64,000 bases of DNA from Psychroserpens luteolus (GTDB lineage Bacteria; Bacteroidota; Bacteroidia; Flavobacteriales; Flavobacteriaceae): NCBI RefSeq assembly GCF_021032705.1, contig NZ_JAHVXI010000004.1, forward strand, positions 186,001 through 250,000, written 5' to 3'. The translations under genes and the position numbers were made by a program. This document shows positions 8,154 through 15,898 of the stretch, piece by piece. The notes below the pieces were generated by a model. The model was given only the letters and a program-made list of their open reading frames with translations, was not told where the DNA came from and did no database searches. Position 1 is the first letter of the stretch; every line of letters starts with the position of its first letter.

Positions 8154-8915
8154 TTATTTTGTGAGTAATAAAGTTCCGAAAATATCTGCATCTATCCAAC
8201 CTCGGTTTTTATCGTCACCTTCGACAGCGATAGATCCAATAAAATTCTCACGATTTGCACTAGTGTCATTATCACAGTATGCTAATGCAAAGCCAACTTT
8301 TTTATTGGGTTTTAAGGTAATAGATGTATGAACACCATCATCAGTATAGGTGTCATCGTACAATAATATTTTAACTTCCCATATAGAGATATCTCCTTTA
8401 GTTTCTCTTTTGGATTCTATATGCGAATTATAGAGTTTGCCTTTTTCCGAAGTAGACATATCCACAACATTTCCATCTAGTGCAATATGATACGCAAAGG
8501 CATTGTGAGTAAATTGATGATCTCCGCCACTATTGTTTTCGTCAATAAAAATCTCTAAACAGTCATCGTCCCACCATGCTTTGAGAGGGTCTGGTTCTTT
8601 ATCTAAAAGGACATCATCTGTTATTTCGGCTAAGAGATAAAGTGCCTCATTGGTCCAAGTGAGTTTGTAACGACCAGAAAAGTCGTTTTCAGAATATGAG
8701 GAGCCCAACCATAATTGATCAATGGGATACCAATTTGCATTCTCCCAAGCATTTTCATCAGCCTTACCATCTAATACGATATTGGTTTTGGATTTTTTGA
8801 TGTTTAAAAGTTGATGTTCTGGTTTCATTGTAACGCTATTGGTTGCCTTGTTTGAATTTTGCTTACAGCTAAATACAATTACAATGAGAACTACTAAACA
8901 CGAAACCTTTCTCAT
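8154..8915 (-). CDS. Lipoprotein with CBM9-like sugar-binding domain
   Basis: This 253-residue protein has a lipoprotein signal (VLIVIVFSC, Cys about 17). After a short linker comes a beta-sandwich of the family 9 carbohydrate-binding type: VLDGKADENAWENANW at the start, ALYLLAEITDD, the DDDCLEIFIDENN motif, and a GFALAYCDND/DIFGTLLL ending. Such domains occur alone in Bacteroidota outer-membrane lipoproteins. The ligand cannot be read from the sequence. Its start overlaps the stop of the DUF6265 gene by 4 bases (ATGA), so the two are translationally coupled. Confidence 0.8.
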   Translation of the reverse strand: MRKVSCLVVLIVIVFSCKQNSNKATNSVTMKPEHQLLNIKKSKTNIVLDGKADENAWENANWYPIDQLWLGSSYSENDFSGRYKLTWTNEALYLLAEITDDVLLDKEPDPLKAWWDDDCLEIFIDENNSGGDHQFTHNAFAYHIALDGNVVDMSTSEKGKLYNSHIESKRETKGDISIWEVKILLYDDTYTDDGVHTSITLKPNKKVGFALAYCDNDTSANRENFIGSIAVEGDDKNRGWIDADIFGTLLLTK

Positions 8916-9400
8916 CGACTTTTCTTATAATTAAATTTTACGATCTCAACTTCTCCTTTATCATTTTTAATGTCGACATAGACGTTCATTTCGGTATCGC
9001 TTACTTTTTCAAAACTCATACCTTCAAAAATCACTTGAGTTGGTGTGATTTTTTTTAATGGAAAATCAACAGTTTCATTTTTGGTTTCCCATCCTTTGAG
9101 ATCATTATCAAAATGTTTTAACTGAAGAACCAATGAATTTTCTACTTCTCTAATGATTTCAATTTCATAGAAAGATACCTTTCCATCATTAATCAATTTA
9201 AAAGTAGCCATCATAGAACCTCCAGAGGGTTCACTCCAATTTTCTTCTGTTTGGCCACCAAAGGCTTCACCTTTCCAATTGCCTGAAATCCATTTGATGT
9301 TTTCAAGCTTTGGAGCAAGAGAGTCTGTTGTAGCTTTTGTTACAGTTTGAGAAAACCCTAAAAAGCTAATGCAAAAAACGAGTATAAATATGTATTTCAT
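8912..9400 (-). CDS. DUF6265 family secreted protein
   Basis: The start chosen is the ATG at 9400, which gives 162 residues with a signal peptide (MKYIFILVFCISFLGFSQ). The longer frame to 9472 overlaps the promoter. The mature part has the family pattern LENIKWISGNWKGEAFGG...EENWSEPSGGSMMATFKL, a small lipocalin-like beta barrel. Function unknown. A -7-like box TATATTTG on the minus strand at 9470-9477 would give a leader of about 65 bases. It is the first gene of the three-gene operon that continues with the CBM9-like lipoprotein and the M28 peptidase. Confidence 0.75.
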   Translation of the reverse strand: MKYIFILVFCISFLGFSQTVTKATTDSLAPKLENIKWISGNWKGEAFGGQTEENWSEPSGGSMMATFKLINDGKVSFYEIEIIREVENSLVLQLKHFDNDLKGWETKNETVDFPLKKITPTQVIFEGMSFEKVSDTEMNVYVDIKNDKGEVEIVKFNYKKSR

Positions 9401-9492
9401 TTTAAATCTTTTAATTAAACACCTTATTACTATAACGTTTGTAAGATGCATAATGTGGACATTTTTGCTCAAATATAGATCAATTGATCGTG

Positions 9493-10776
9493 TTATTGAA
9501 TAAAAGTCACTTTAACAATCTTTCCATTTTCAACTTCATAAATTGCTACCGCATTAAAAACTTGTCCATTAGCTGTGACTTGTTCTTCGTCAATAACTTT
9601 GTTACCAATCACAATACGTTTTTTTATATAAGCCCTTAAATCTGGAACGCGATCAAACCAGTCTTTATAACCTTTTCGCATTGCTTCTTTTCCTTCTGTA
9701 CTTAAGGTGTTTGGATAATTGTAAAGTTTTATATCATCTGCATAGTCAGCCATAAACGCATCAATATCTCTTGCATTGTAGGCTTCCAAATTTCTTTGAA
9801 CAATGGCTTCGACCTTAGAGGTTGCGGTGTTACTTTCAGTTGTAGACTCTTCAGATTCGTTGGTTTGAGTTTGTGTTGTTTCTTCAGTAGTTTTTGTATC
9901 TGTTACAGTGGTGTTAGTAATATCTCCAGCGATTAATAGCTTCGTGCCTTCAGGATTTACAGCCAAACGTGTAATTTTAGTAATGCCGTTTGCAGTTAAA
10001 TCGGCAACTTTTTTCCAGTTATTATCTTTTTGTAAAGTTAATTTATACAATACACTATCTTTTCCAGAAAGAATGGTTTTACTATCTAACCAACAAATAT
10101 CTTCAACACCTGTCATCGTATTAGCAATCACTTTTGTGGCACCAGAAATTGGATTTAATGACTTTATTTGCCATTGGTTTTCATTGTCTTTGGAAATGTA
10201 ACTCACTAGGTTTGAATTTGGAATCTTATGAAATGAACGTCCAACATTTAATTGATATTTTCGACTTTTACCTTCTTCTAAGTTTGTCGTATATAAATTT
10301 AAATTGTCCTCTTCGATAACTGCTGATACGATAGTTTGTTCATCATACCAGGTGTAATAAGCAACTACTAGATCTTGGATGAGTTCATTAGAATCACCAT
10401 TACTCATATTGTATGCATAGAGGCGTTGTTTACCATCTTTATCTAAACGTACTGCAGAGACTTCATTTTTATTTGGAATTTTAAGTGGTGTGTATTCACC
10501 ACCTTCTGTGAAATTGAGCCAAGATTTAGAATCATAGCGCATATCATATTTGGCAATATCGGTTTGACCATTTCTAGTCGAAGCAAATAAAATGTAGCGA
10601 TCATTTAGAAATGAAGGCTGATTATCGTAGCCTTCATTATTTGATAAATTCTTGGCATTTTTTATTTCAATTTTTGAACTATTCGCTTCTAAATCGAATA
10701 GAAAAACTTCGGTATTCGCTTGAGAATATAATGCTAAGGTTGTTAGAAATAGGAGTAGAGTAACTAAAGATTTCAT
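9493..10776 (-). CDS. Secreted TolB-like propeller fused to an NTF2-like (SnoaL) domain
   Basis: The ATG at 10776 gives 427 residues and a signal peptide (SLVTLLLFLTTLALYSQ); the longer frame from 10839 is not needed. Residues about 25-290 contain repeated 'DNQPSF...ILFASTRNGQTDIAKYD' WD40/PD40-type blades. A low-complexity Thr/Glu/Ser linker (about 290-325) joins them to a C-terminal NTF2/SnoaL-like domain (VQRNLEAYNARDIDAFMADYADD, EEQVTANGQVFNAVAIYEVENGKIVKV). Each half has a known fold, but the joint function is unknown. The gene is divergent from blaI, and the two promoters share about 100 bases. Confidence 0.75.
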   Translation of the reverse strand: MKSLVTLLLFLTTLALYSQANTEVFLFDLEANSSKIEIKNAKNLSNNEGYDNQPSFLNDRYILFASTRNGQTDIAKYDMRYDSKSWLNFTEGGEYTPLKIPNKNEVSAVRLDKDGKQRLYAYNMSNGDSNELIQDLVVAYYTWYDEQTIVSAVIEEDNLNLYTTNLEEGKSRKYQLNVGRSFHKIPNSNLVSYISKDNENQWQIKSLNPISGATKVIANTMTGVEDICWLDSKTILSGKDSVLYKLTLQKDNNWKKVADLTANGITKITRLAVNPEGTKLLIAGDITNTTVTDTKTTEETTQTQTNESEESTTESNTATSKVEAIVQRNLEAYNARDIDAFMADYADDIKLYNYPNTLSTEGKEAMRKGYKDWFDRVPDLRAYIKKRIVIGNKVIDEEQVTANGQVFNAVAIYEVENGKIVKVTFIQ

Positions 10777-10831
10777 GAGTAATGATTTAGCATAAAGATA
10801 TAAAAGTTTTGATAGGCATTTTATAAAAAAC

Positions 10832-10866
10832 TTGTACAATCAAATTTTATTACTACATTTGTAGTA
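10832..10866 (+). promoter_or_regulatory. blaI promoter with overlapping BlaI/MecI-type operator
   Basis: TTG at 10832-10834, a 19-base spacer and TACATTTG at 10854-10861 match the Bacteroidota promoter consensus exactly. The palindrome TACTACATTTGTAGTA (10851-10866) covers the -7 box. It carries the TACA/TGTA core of MecI/BlaI operators. Bound repressor would block the -7 element, which implies autorepression of the blaI-M56 operon. Confidence 0.75.
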
Positions 10867-10880
10867 TTAAAACTATAATT

Positions 10881-11261
10881 GTGGATATAAAACAGTTAAA
10901 TAAATCGGAATTACAAATCATGAAATATCTATGGATTTTAAAAAAGGGATTCATGAAAGATATCGTTGAACAATTCCCAGCGCCTAGACCTGCATATACT
11001 ACTATTTCTACTCTTTTAAAGCGTATGTGCGATAAAGGTTATATTGGTTTTGAGCGTTTAGGAAGAGACAAACAGTATTATCCAATTTTAAAGAAAAATG
11101 ATTATTTCTCTAAGCAGGTCAATGGTATGATTCAGCATTTTTTTAATGATTCAAAATCTCAGTTTGCATCATTCTTTACAAAAAATGCAGATTTATCTGT
11201 AACAGAATTAGAGGAATTGCAAGAGTTATTACAGCAAAAAATTAATCAAAAAAAGAAATAA
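10881..11261 (+). CDS. BlaI/MecI/CopY family transcriptional repressor
   Basis: The protein has 126 residues and starts with GTG. The winged-helix domain covers residues about 5-75 (LNKSELQIMKYLWILKKGFMKDI, PAYTTISTLLKRMCDKGYI). The C-terminal dimerisation helix is residues 80-120. In BlaR/MecR systems the repressor is cleaved or released when the membrane M56 peptidase is activated. The partner gene begins at the base after the stop, and the operator palindrome lies 15 bases upstream of the start codon. Both facts fit a BlaI-type switch. Target genes beyond the operon are unknown. Confidence 0.92.
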   Translation: MDIKQLNKSELQIMKYLWILKKGFMKDIVEQFPAPRPAYTTISTLLKRMCDKGYIGFERLGRDKQYYPILKKNDYFSKQVNGMIQHFFNDSKSQFASFFTKNADLSVTELEELQELLQQKINQKKK

Positions 11262-12692
11262 ATGATCGACTACTTATTCTATACATTGGTGAGTTTAGGC
11301 GGTTCCTTTTTGGTGTACCATTTTGTTCTAAAACAGCAAAAGACCTTTCAGTTTAATCGTGCTTATCTGCTTATAACTTTAATATTATGCTTGTTAGCAC
11401 CACTAATGGAAATTGAGATATTAGATACAGTACCAAGCATCACAGAGCTATCCATACAGCATTCAGAAAATAATGCGATTGCTCATCAAGCTATGAATGG
11501 TGTGACCGTATCTGAAATTAAAAAACCAGACCATACAATATATGATATGATTTGGTATGTGTATTTAGCTATTTCGTTATGCTTTGTATTTAGATTCATA
11601 AAAAATCTAGTGAGTATCATTACACTTACAAGACAAGATCATGTACGCCATGCTAATCTTAAATTAATAGAAGGAAATGAAAGTAAAAATCCCTCAAGTT
11701 TTTTTAATTATTTGTTTATCAATTCAGACAGTCTAGAGGATGACTATTATTCAAATTCTATGATTCAACATGAGGTTGTCCATTGTAATCATTGGCATAG
11801 TTTAGATGTGCTCTTTATAGAGTTTGTCTTATGTGTATTGTGGTTTAATCCTTTTGTTTGGTTGTATAAAAAGGCGATTACACAAAATCATGAATTTATA
11901 GCCGATCATTTTACTATAAAGTCGGGTATAGATATCGACACATATTCTCAACTCATCATTGGGTCTAATCCTACGGAATACCGCGTTCCTTTTACTAGCG
12001 GATTTAATTTCATTCAAATCAAAAACAGAATTATTATGTTACATCAATCAAAATCATCAGTTTTCAAACGTACATTAAAGGTTACAACTGCTTTACTTTT
12101 ATTTTCTGGAATTTTTATGCTTAGTTCATTTAAAGATTTAAAAAAGCCTATAGTTGTTGTTATAGATGCCGCACATGGTGGTAGTGATCCAGGACAATTA
12201 AACGAAAAAGGACATTTAAATGAAAAGGATATTGTTCTAAATATTTCTAATGCTTTGGCACAATATAGTAATGAGGATATCAAGATCATTACGTTAAGAG
12301 ATGAGGATAAGTTCTTGTCTTTAAATGATAGAGTCAAGTTTATTAATGCTCAAAAGCCAGATTTATTGATCAGCCTTCACTGTAATGGCTATAAGGATAA
12401 GTCGGAAAATGGTGTCGAAGCTTTTTATTATTCTAAAAATGAATATGAGAAAAAATCATATGACTACAGTGAAATCTTGATCAAAAATCAATTGAAATCA
12501 TTTTCTGATCGAGGTGTTGTAAAGCAAGCAAGCTTTTATATACTTAAAAATAGTAATTGTCCAGCTGTACTATTAGAACTCGGTTTCATTACTAATGAAA
12601 GAGACAGAGCAATCTTAACTGATAAAAACCATCAAAAAATTATAGCTAAATCAATTTATAAAAGTTTAGAAGATATTAGAGGGCGTAATTAG
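11262..12692 (+). CDS. BlaR1-type M56 membrane peptidase fused to an N-acetylmuramoyl-L-alanine amidase
   Basis: The protein has 476 residues. Membrane segments lie near residues 3-20, 32-50 and 95-115, followed by the cytoplasm-facing peptidase with HEVVH (H170, H174) and NHEFIAD, then a segment at about 188-208. The last membrane segment (about 269-288) leads into residues 294-475, an Amidase_3 domain with all expected catalytic and metal motifs: VIDAAHGG, an ELN-type Glu (NEKDIVLN), SLHCN and LELGFI. In BlaR1 and MecR1 this outer position holds a penicillin-binding sensor domain. Here a peptidoglycan-cleaving or -binding domain takes its place, so the inferred signal is cell-wall related. 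It is co-transcribed with blaI. Confidence 0.85.
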   Translation: MIDYLFYTLVSLGGSFLVYHFVLKQQKTFQFNRAYLLITLILCLLAPLMEIEILDTVPSITELSIQHSENNAIAHQAMNGVTVSEIKKPDHTIYDMIWYVYLAISLCFVFRFIKNLVSIITLTRQDHVRHANLKLIEGNESKNPSSFFNYLFINSDSLEDDYYSNSMIQHEVVHCNHWHSLDVLFIEFVLCVLWFNPFVWLYKKAITQNHEFIADHFTIKSGIDIDTYSQLIIGSNPTEYRVPFTSGFNFIQIKNRIIMLHQSKSSVFKRTLKVTTALLLFSGIFMLSSFKDLKKPIVVVIDAAHGGSDPGQLNEKGHLNEKDIVLNISNALAQYSNEDIKIITLRDEDKFLSLNDRVKFINAQKPDLLISLHCNGYKDKSENGVEAFYYSKNEYEKKSYDYSEILIKNQLKSFSDRGVVKQASFYILKNSNCPAVLLELGFITNERDRAILTDKNHQKIIAKSIYKSLEDIRGRN

Positions 12693-12711
12693 TTTTAATA
12701 AATAACAATTG

Positions 12712-12742
12712 AAAAAAAGCCAATCCCACAAGTGGATTGGCT
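12712..12742 (-). terminator. Terminator of the beta-oxidation operon
   Basis: An AGCCAATCC/GGATTGGCT stem with a 7-base loop (12719-12742) is followed on the minus strand by seven T (12712-12718). The plus-strand side has no T run, so it mainly serves the operon that ends at 12868, although it also lies 26 bases after the M56-amidase stop. Bases 12743-12867 hold no gene that I can support. Confidence 0.8.
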
Positions 12743-12867
12743 CTCCATGTTTAGAAAATTTGAATTAGTCTCAATTTTGCTAACATTAATTGTCTAATTA
12801 AGCACAGAACTCCATGTTATCGTTCATAATGTACTTAAGTCGACATCTCAAACTAAAAAAAAAATCT

Positions 12868-14676
12868 TTAAAAACAGTATTTGTTTTCTGCTTTAACTTT
12901 TTCTGCAATTTCATTGCGTAAGTCTACAATGTCTGGATAGTTTTGGTACTTTGTAAAACGTTTAAGTCCCATTAACATCATACGTTGTTCATCTCCTTCT
13001 GCAAATGAAATAATACTTTCTTTTCCTTTTCCTTCTACAATACTTACGGCATTGTATAAGTATAATTTAGACATGGCAATTTGTACTTTTTGAGCGGCTT
13101 CACCAAAGCGTTTCGCATTTTTCTCGGTTCTTAAAATCGTAGACTCAGCCATATAGATTTCGATTAAGATATCAGCAGCTGCAATTAATAACTGTTGATG
13201 CTCTTCTAAATCTTGTCCGAATTTTTGAACAGCAGCACCAGCAACCATTAAGAATACTTTTTTAAGTTTGGCGATCATTGCTTTTTCTTCAGAAAACAAC
13301 TCAGAATAATCAGGAGTTTCAAACGAAGGAATCCCCATTAATTCTTCCTGTACTTTCATTGCTGGACCTAAAAGGTCAACATGACCACGCATAGCTTTCT
13401 TCACAAGCATTCCAACTGAGAGCATACGGTTAATTTCGTTTGTTCCTTCATAGATACGTGCAATACGAGCATCTCTCCAGGCTGCTTCCATTGGTGTTTC
13501 TTCAGAGAATCCCATTCCACCAAAGATTTGGATACCTTCATCGGCGCAATTTTGAACATCTTCAGAAACAGCAACTTTTAAGATAGAACATTCAATAGCA
13601 TATTCTTCAACGCCTTTCAATTCTGCTTCTTGATGTGTATTTCCTGAGGCTTCACGAATGGCGATACGATCTTCAATGTTTTTTGCAGCTCTATATGTTG
13701 CAGATTCTCCAGCATAAGCACTAGTTGCCATTTGTGCAAGTTTTGTTTTGATGGCTCCAAAATCTGCAATAGGTGTTTTAAACTGCTTACGTTCGTTGGC
13801 ATAGTTTACTGCAGTTGTAAGAATGCGTCGTTGTGAATCTAAACAAGCAGCAGCTAATTTAATACGACCAACATTTAATGCATTCATAGCAATTTTAAAT
13901 CCTTCACCACGACCAGCTAACATGTTTTCTACAGGAACAACAGTATCATTAAAAAATACTTGACGTGTAGAACTTGCACGAATACCTAATTTATGTTCTT
14001 CTTCTCCTAAAGTAATTCCATTAGGTTTTTCTCCATCATATTCAACAATAAATCCGGTAATATTTTTATCATCTTCTATACGTGCAAATACAATCATAAC
14101 ACTACAAAAACCTGCGTTTGATATCCACATTTTTTGTCCGTTGATTTTATAGGATTTACCATCTGCTGATAATTCGGCTGTCGTTTTACCAGAGTTGGCA
14201 TCAGATCCAGCTCCAGGTTCGGTTAAACAGTAAGCACCAAACCATTCACCAGAAGCTAATTTTGGTACATATTTTTGCTTTTGTTCTTCTGTTCCATAGA
14301 GTGTAATTGGCATTGTTCCAATTCCAGTATGTGCACCAAAGGCTGTACTAAAAGAACCTGTACCACTAGAAATATAGTCACAGGTTAAGCACGTAGATAC
14401 AAACCCCATTCCCAATCCACCATAAGCTTCAGGAACAGCAACACCTAAAAACCCGAGTTGCCCAGCTTTTACCATGCATTCTTCAGTTAAGGCATAATCT
14501 TTTGCTTCAAAACGTGCCTTATGTGCTATAATTTCGCGGTCATTAAACTCCATAACCGCTTCTTTCATCATTTTTTGTTCTTCTGAAAAATCTTCAGGTG
14601 TAAATACATCCTCACATTTGGTTTCTTTTACCAAAAATTGGCCTCCTCTTAAGATATCTTTTTCTGTTGTTTCCAT
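12868..14676 (-). CDS. Acyl-CoA dehydrogenase (long, VLCAD-like form)
   Basis: This 602-residue flavoenzyme introduces the trans-2 double bond into acyl-CoA, the first step of beta-oxidation. Seen: N-terminal helical domain (EQKMMKEAVMEFNDREI), flavin-contact motifs YCLTEPGAGSDA and KMWISNAGF, the catalytic Glu in YEGTNEINR (E410) and FGGMGF. A C-terminal extension of about 150 residues is like that of membrane-associated very-long-chain dehydrogenases. Length agrees with other Bacteroidota homologues. It is the last gene of the operon marR, HCDH/ECH, thiolase, dehydrogenase, with a 27-base gap to the thiolase and a strong terminator after it. Confidence 0.93.
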   Translation of the reverse strand: METTEKDILRGGQFLVKETKCEDVFTPEDFSEEQKMMKEAVMEFNDREIIAHKARFEAKDYALTEECMVKAGQLGFLGVAVPEAYGGLGMGFVSTCLTCDYISSGTGSFSTAFGAHTGIGTMPITLYGTEEQKQKYVPKLASGEWFGAYCLTEPGAGSDANSGKTTAELSADGKSYKINGQKMWISNAGFCSVMIVFARIEDDKNITGFIVEYDGEKPNGITLGEEEHKLGIRASSTRQVFFNDTVVPVENMLAGRGEGFKIAMNALNVGRIKLAAACLDSQRRILTTAVNYANERKQFKTPIADFGAIKTKLAQMATSAYAGESATYRAAKNIEDRIAIREASGNTHQEAELKGVEEYAIECSILKVAVSEDVQNCADEGIQIFGGMGFSEETPMEAAWRDARIARIYEGTNEINRMLSVGMLVKKAMRGHVDLLGPAMKVQEELMGIPSFETPDYSELFSEEKAMIAKLKKVFLMVAGAAVQKFGQDLEEHQQLLIAAADILIEIYMAESTILRTEKNAKRFGEAAQKVQIAMSKLYLYNAVSIVEGKGKESIISFAEGDEQRMMLMGLKRFTKYQNYPDIVDLRNEIAEKVKAENKYCF

Positions 14677-14703
14677 TGCTATATTTTTGTTTTGTTCTTT
14701 CTG

Positions 14704-15894
14704 TTAGTTTAAAAATTCGAAGATACCACAGGCGCCTTGACCTGTTCCCACACACATGGTTACGGCACCATATTTTCCTTTCATGTCGCGCTTACGCATT
14801 TCATCAAATAACTGTACCGATAGTTTGGCACCTGTGCACCCAAGTGGATGCCCTAGAGCGATTGCACCTCCATTAACATTAATAATGTCTGGATTTAAAT
14901 CTAATTCTCTAATAACTGCTAATGATTGCGAAGCAAAGGCTTCGTTGAGCTCGATTAATTCTAAATCTGATTGTTGTAATCCTGCTTGTTTCAATGCTTT
15001 TGGGATGGCTTTTACAGGGCCAATTCCCATGATACGAGGTTCTACTCCAGCAGCAGCATAGTTTACTAAACGTGCAATAGGTTCAATATTTAATTCTTTA
15101 ACCATATCCTCACTCATCACCATAACAAAGGCAGCACCATCACTCATTTGAGATGAGTTACCTGCCGTTACACTTCCTCCAGCAGCAAAAACTGCTCTTA
15201 GTTTGGCTAAGGCTTCTTTATTGGTTCCTTTTCTCGGACCTTCATCTTTAGTTACAGTGTAAGACTTTGTTGCTTTTTTTCCATTCTCATCAATATAAGT
15301 TTGATCAACTGTAATAGGAACGATTTGATCTTGAAAACGATTTTCGGCTTGTGCTCGTAATGCTTTCATATGAGAGTTGTATGCAAACTCATCTTGATCT
15401 TCACGAGATACTTTAAATTGATTAGCAACAGCCTCTGCTGTATTTCCCATTCCCCAATAATATTCTTCATGGCCAGCTTTAACAGTATCATAATTTAATT
15501 CTGGTTTGAATCCAGTCATAGGAACAGAACTCATACTTTCTGATCCTCCAGCAATAATACAATCTGCCATTCCAGCTTGGATCTTAGCTGTTGCAATACC
15601 AATAGTTTCAATTCCTGAAGAACAAAAACGGTTCACAGTTACACCAGGTACATCGACACTGTTTAATCCAATTAAAGAAATAAATCGAGCCATGTTTAGA
15701 CCTTGTGAACCTTCAGGCATTGCATTACCTACAATAACATCATCAATTCTTGAGACATCTAGATTAGGTAATTCTTTCATCATATGCTGAATGGTTTCAG
15801 CACCTAACTCATCGGCTCTTTTAAAACGGAACACGCCTTTTGGTGCTTTACCAACTGCTGTTCTATATGCTTTTACTATATATGCTTGTTTCAT
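14704..15894 (-). CDS. fadA: Acetyl-CoA acyltransferase (3-ketoacyl-CoA thiolase)
   Basis: The protein has 396 residues. It cleaves 3-ketoacyl-CoA to acetyl-CoA and a shortened acyl-CoA, the last step of beta-oxidation. Thiolase motifs are complete: nucleophilic Cys in VNRFCSSGIETI (near residue 90), NEAFASQ, GGAIALGHPLGCTGA with the catalytic His, and CVGTGQGACGIFEF with the second Cys. It starts 4 bases after the end of the HCDH/ECH gene, so the two are probably coupled, as in fadBA. FadA is the functional name; an AtoB/PhaA biosynthetic thiolase is less likely given the neighbours. Confidence 0.92.
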   Translation of the reverse strand: MKQAYIVKAYRTAVGKAPKGVFRFKRADELGAETIQHMMKELPNLDVSRIDDVIVGNAMPEGSQGLNMARFISLIGLNSVDVPGVTVNRFCSSGIETIGIATAKIQAGMADCIIAGGSESMSSVPMTGFKPELNYDTVKAGHEEYYWGMGNTAEAVANQFKVSREDQDEFAYNSHMKALRAQAENRFQDQIVPITVDQTYIDENGKKATKSYTVTKDEGPRKGTNKEALAKLRAVFAAGGSVTAGNSSQMSDGAAFVMVMSEDMVKELNIEPIARLVNYAAAGVEPRIMGIGPVKAIPKALKQAGLQQSDLELIELNEAFASQSLAVIRELDLNPDIINVNGGAIALGHPLGCTGAKLSVQLFDEMRKRDMKGKYGAVTMCVGTGQGACGIFEFLN

Positions 15895-15898
15895 TGTC

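Noticed and set aside
12798-12827. Short minus-strand frame MNDNMEFCA, which can be extended upstream in frame as LRCRLKYI
   Set aside because: It is only nine codons from its ATG, and the extension runs into a ten-T tract after the acyl-CoA dehydrogenase stop. A small peptide or frameshift site was considered but nothing else supports it.
14667-14876. Plus-strand frame between acyl-CoA dehydrogenase and thiolase genes
   Set aside because: It overlaps the thiolase C-terminus in antisense, and the thiolase motifs prove the other strand.
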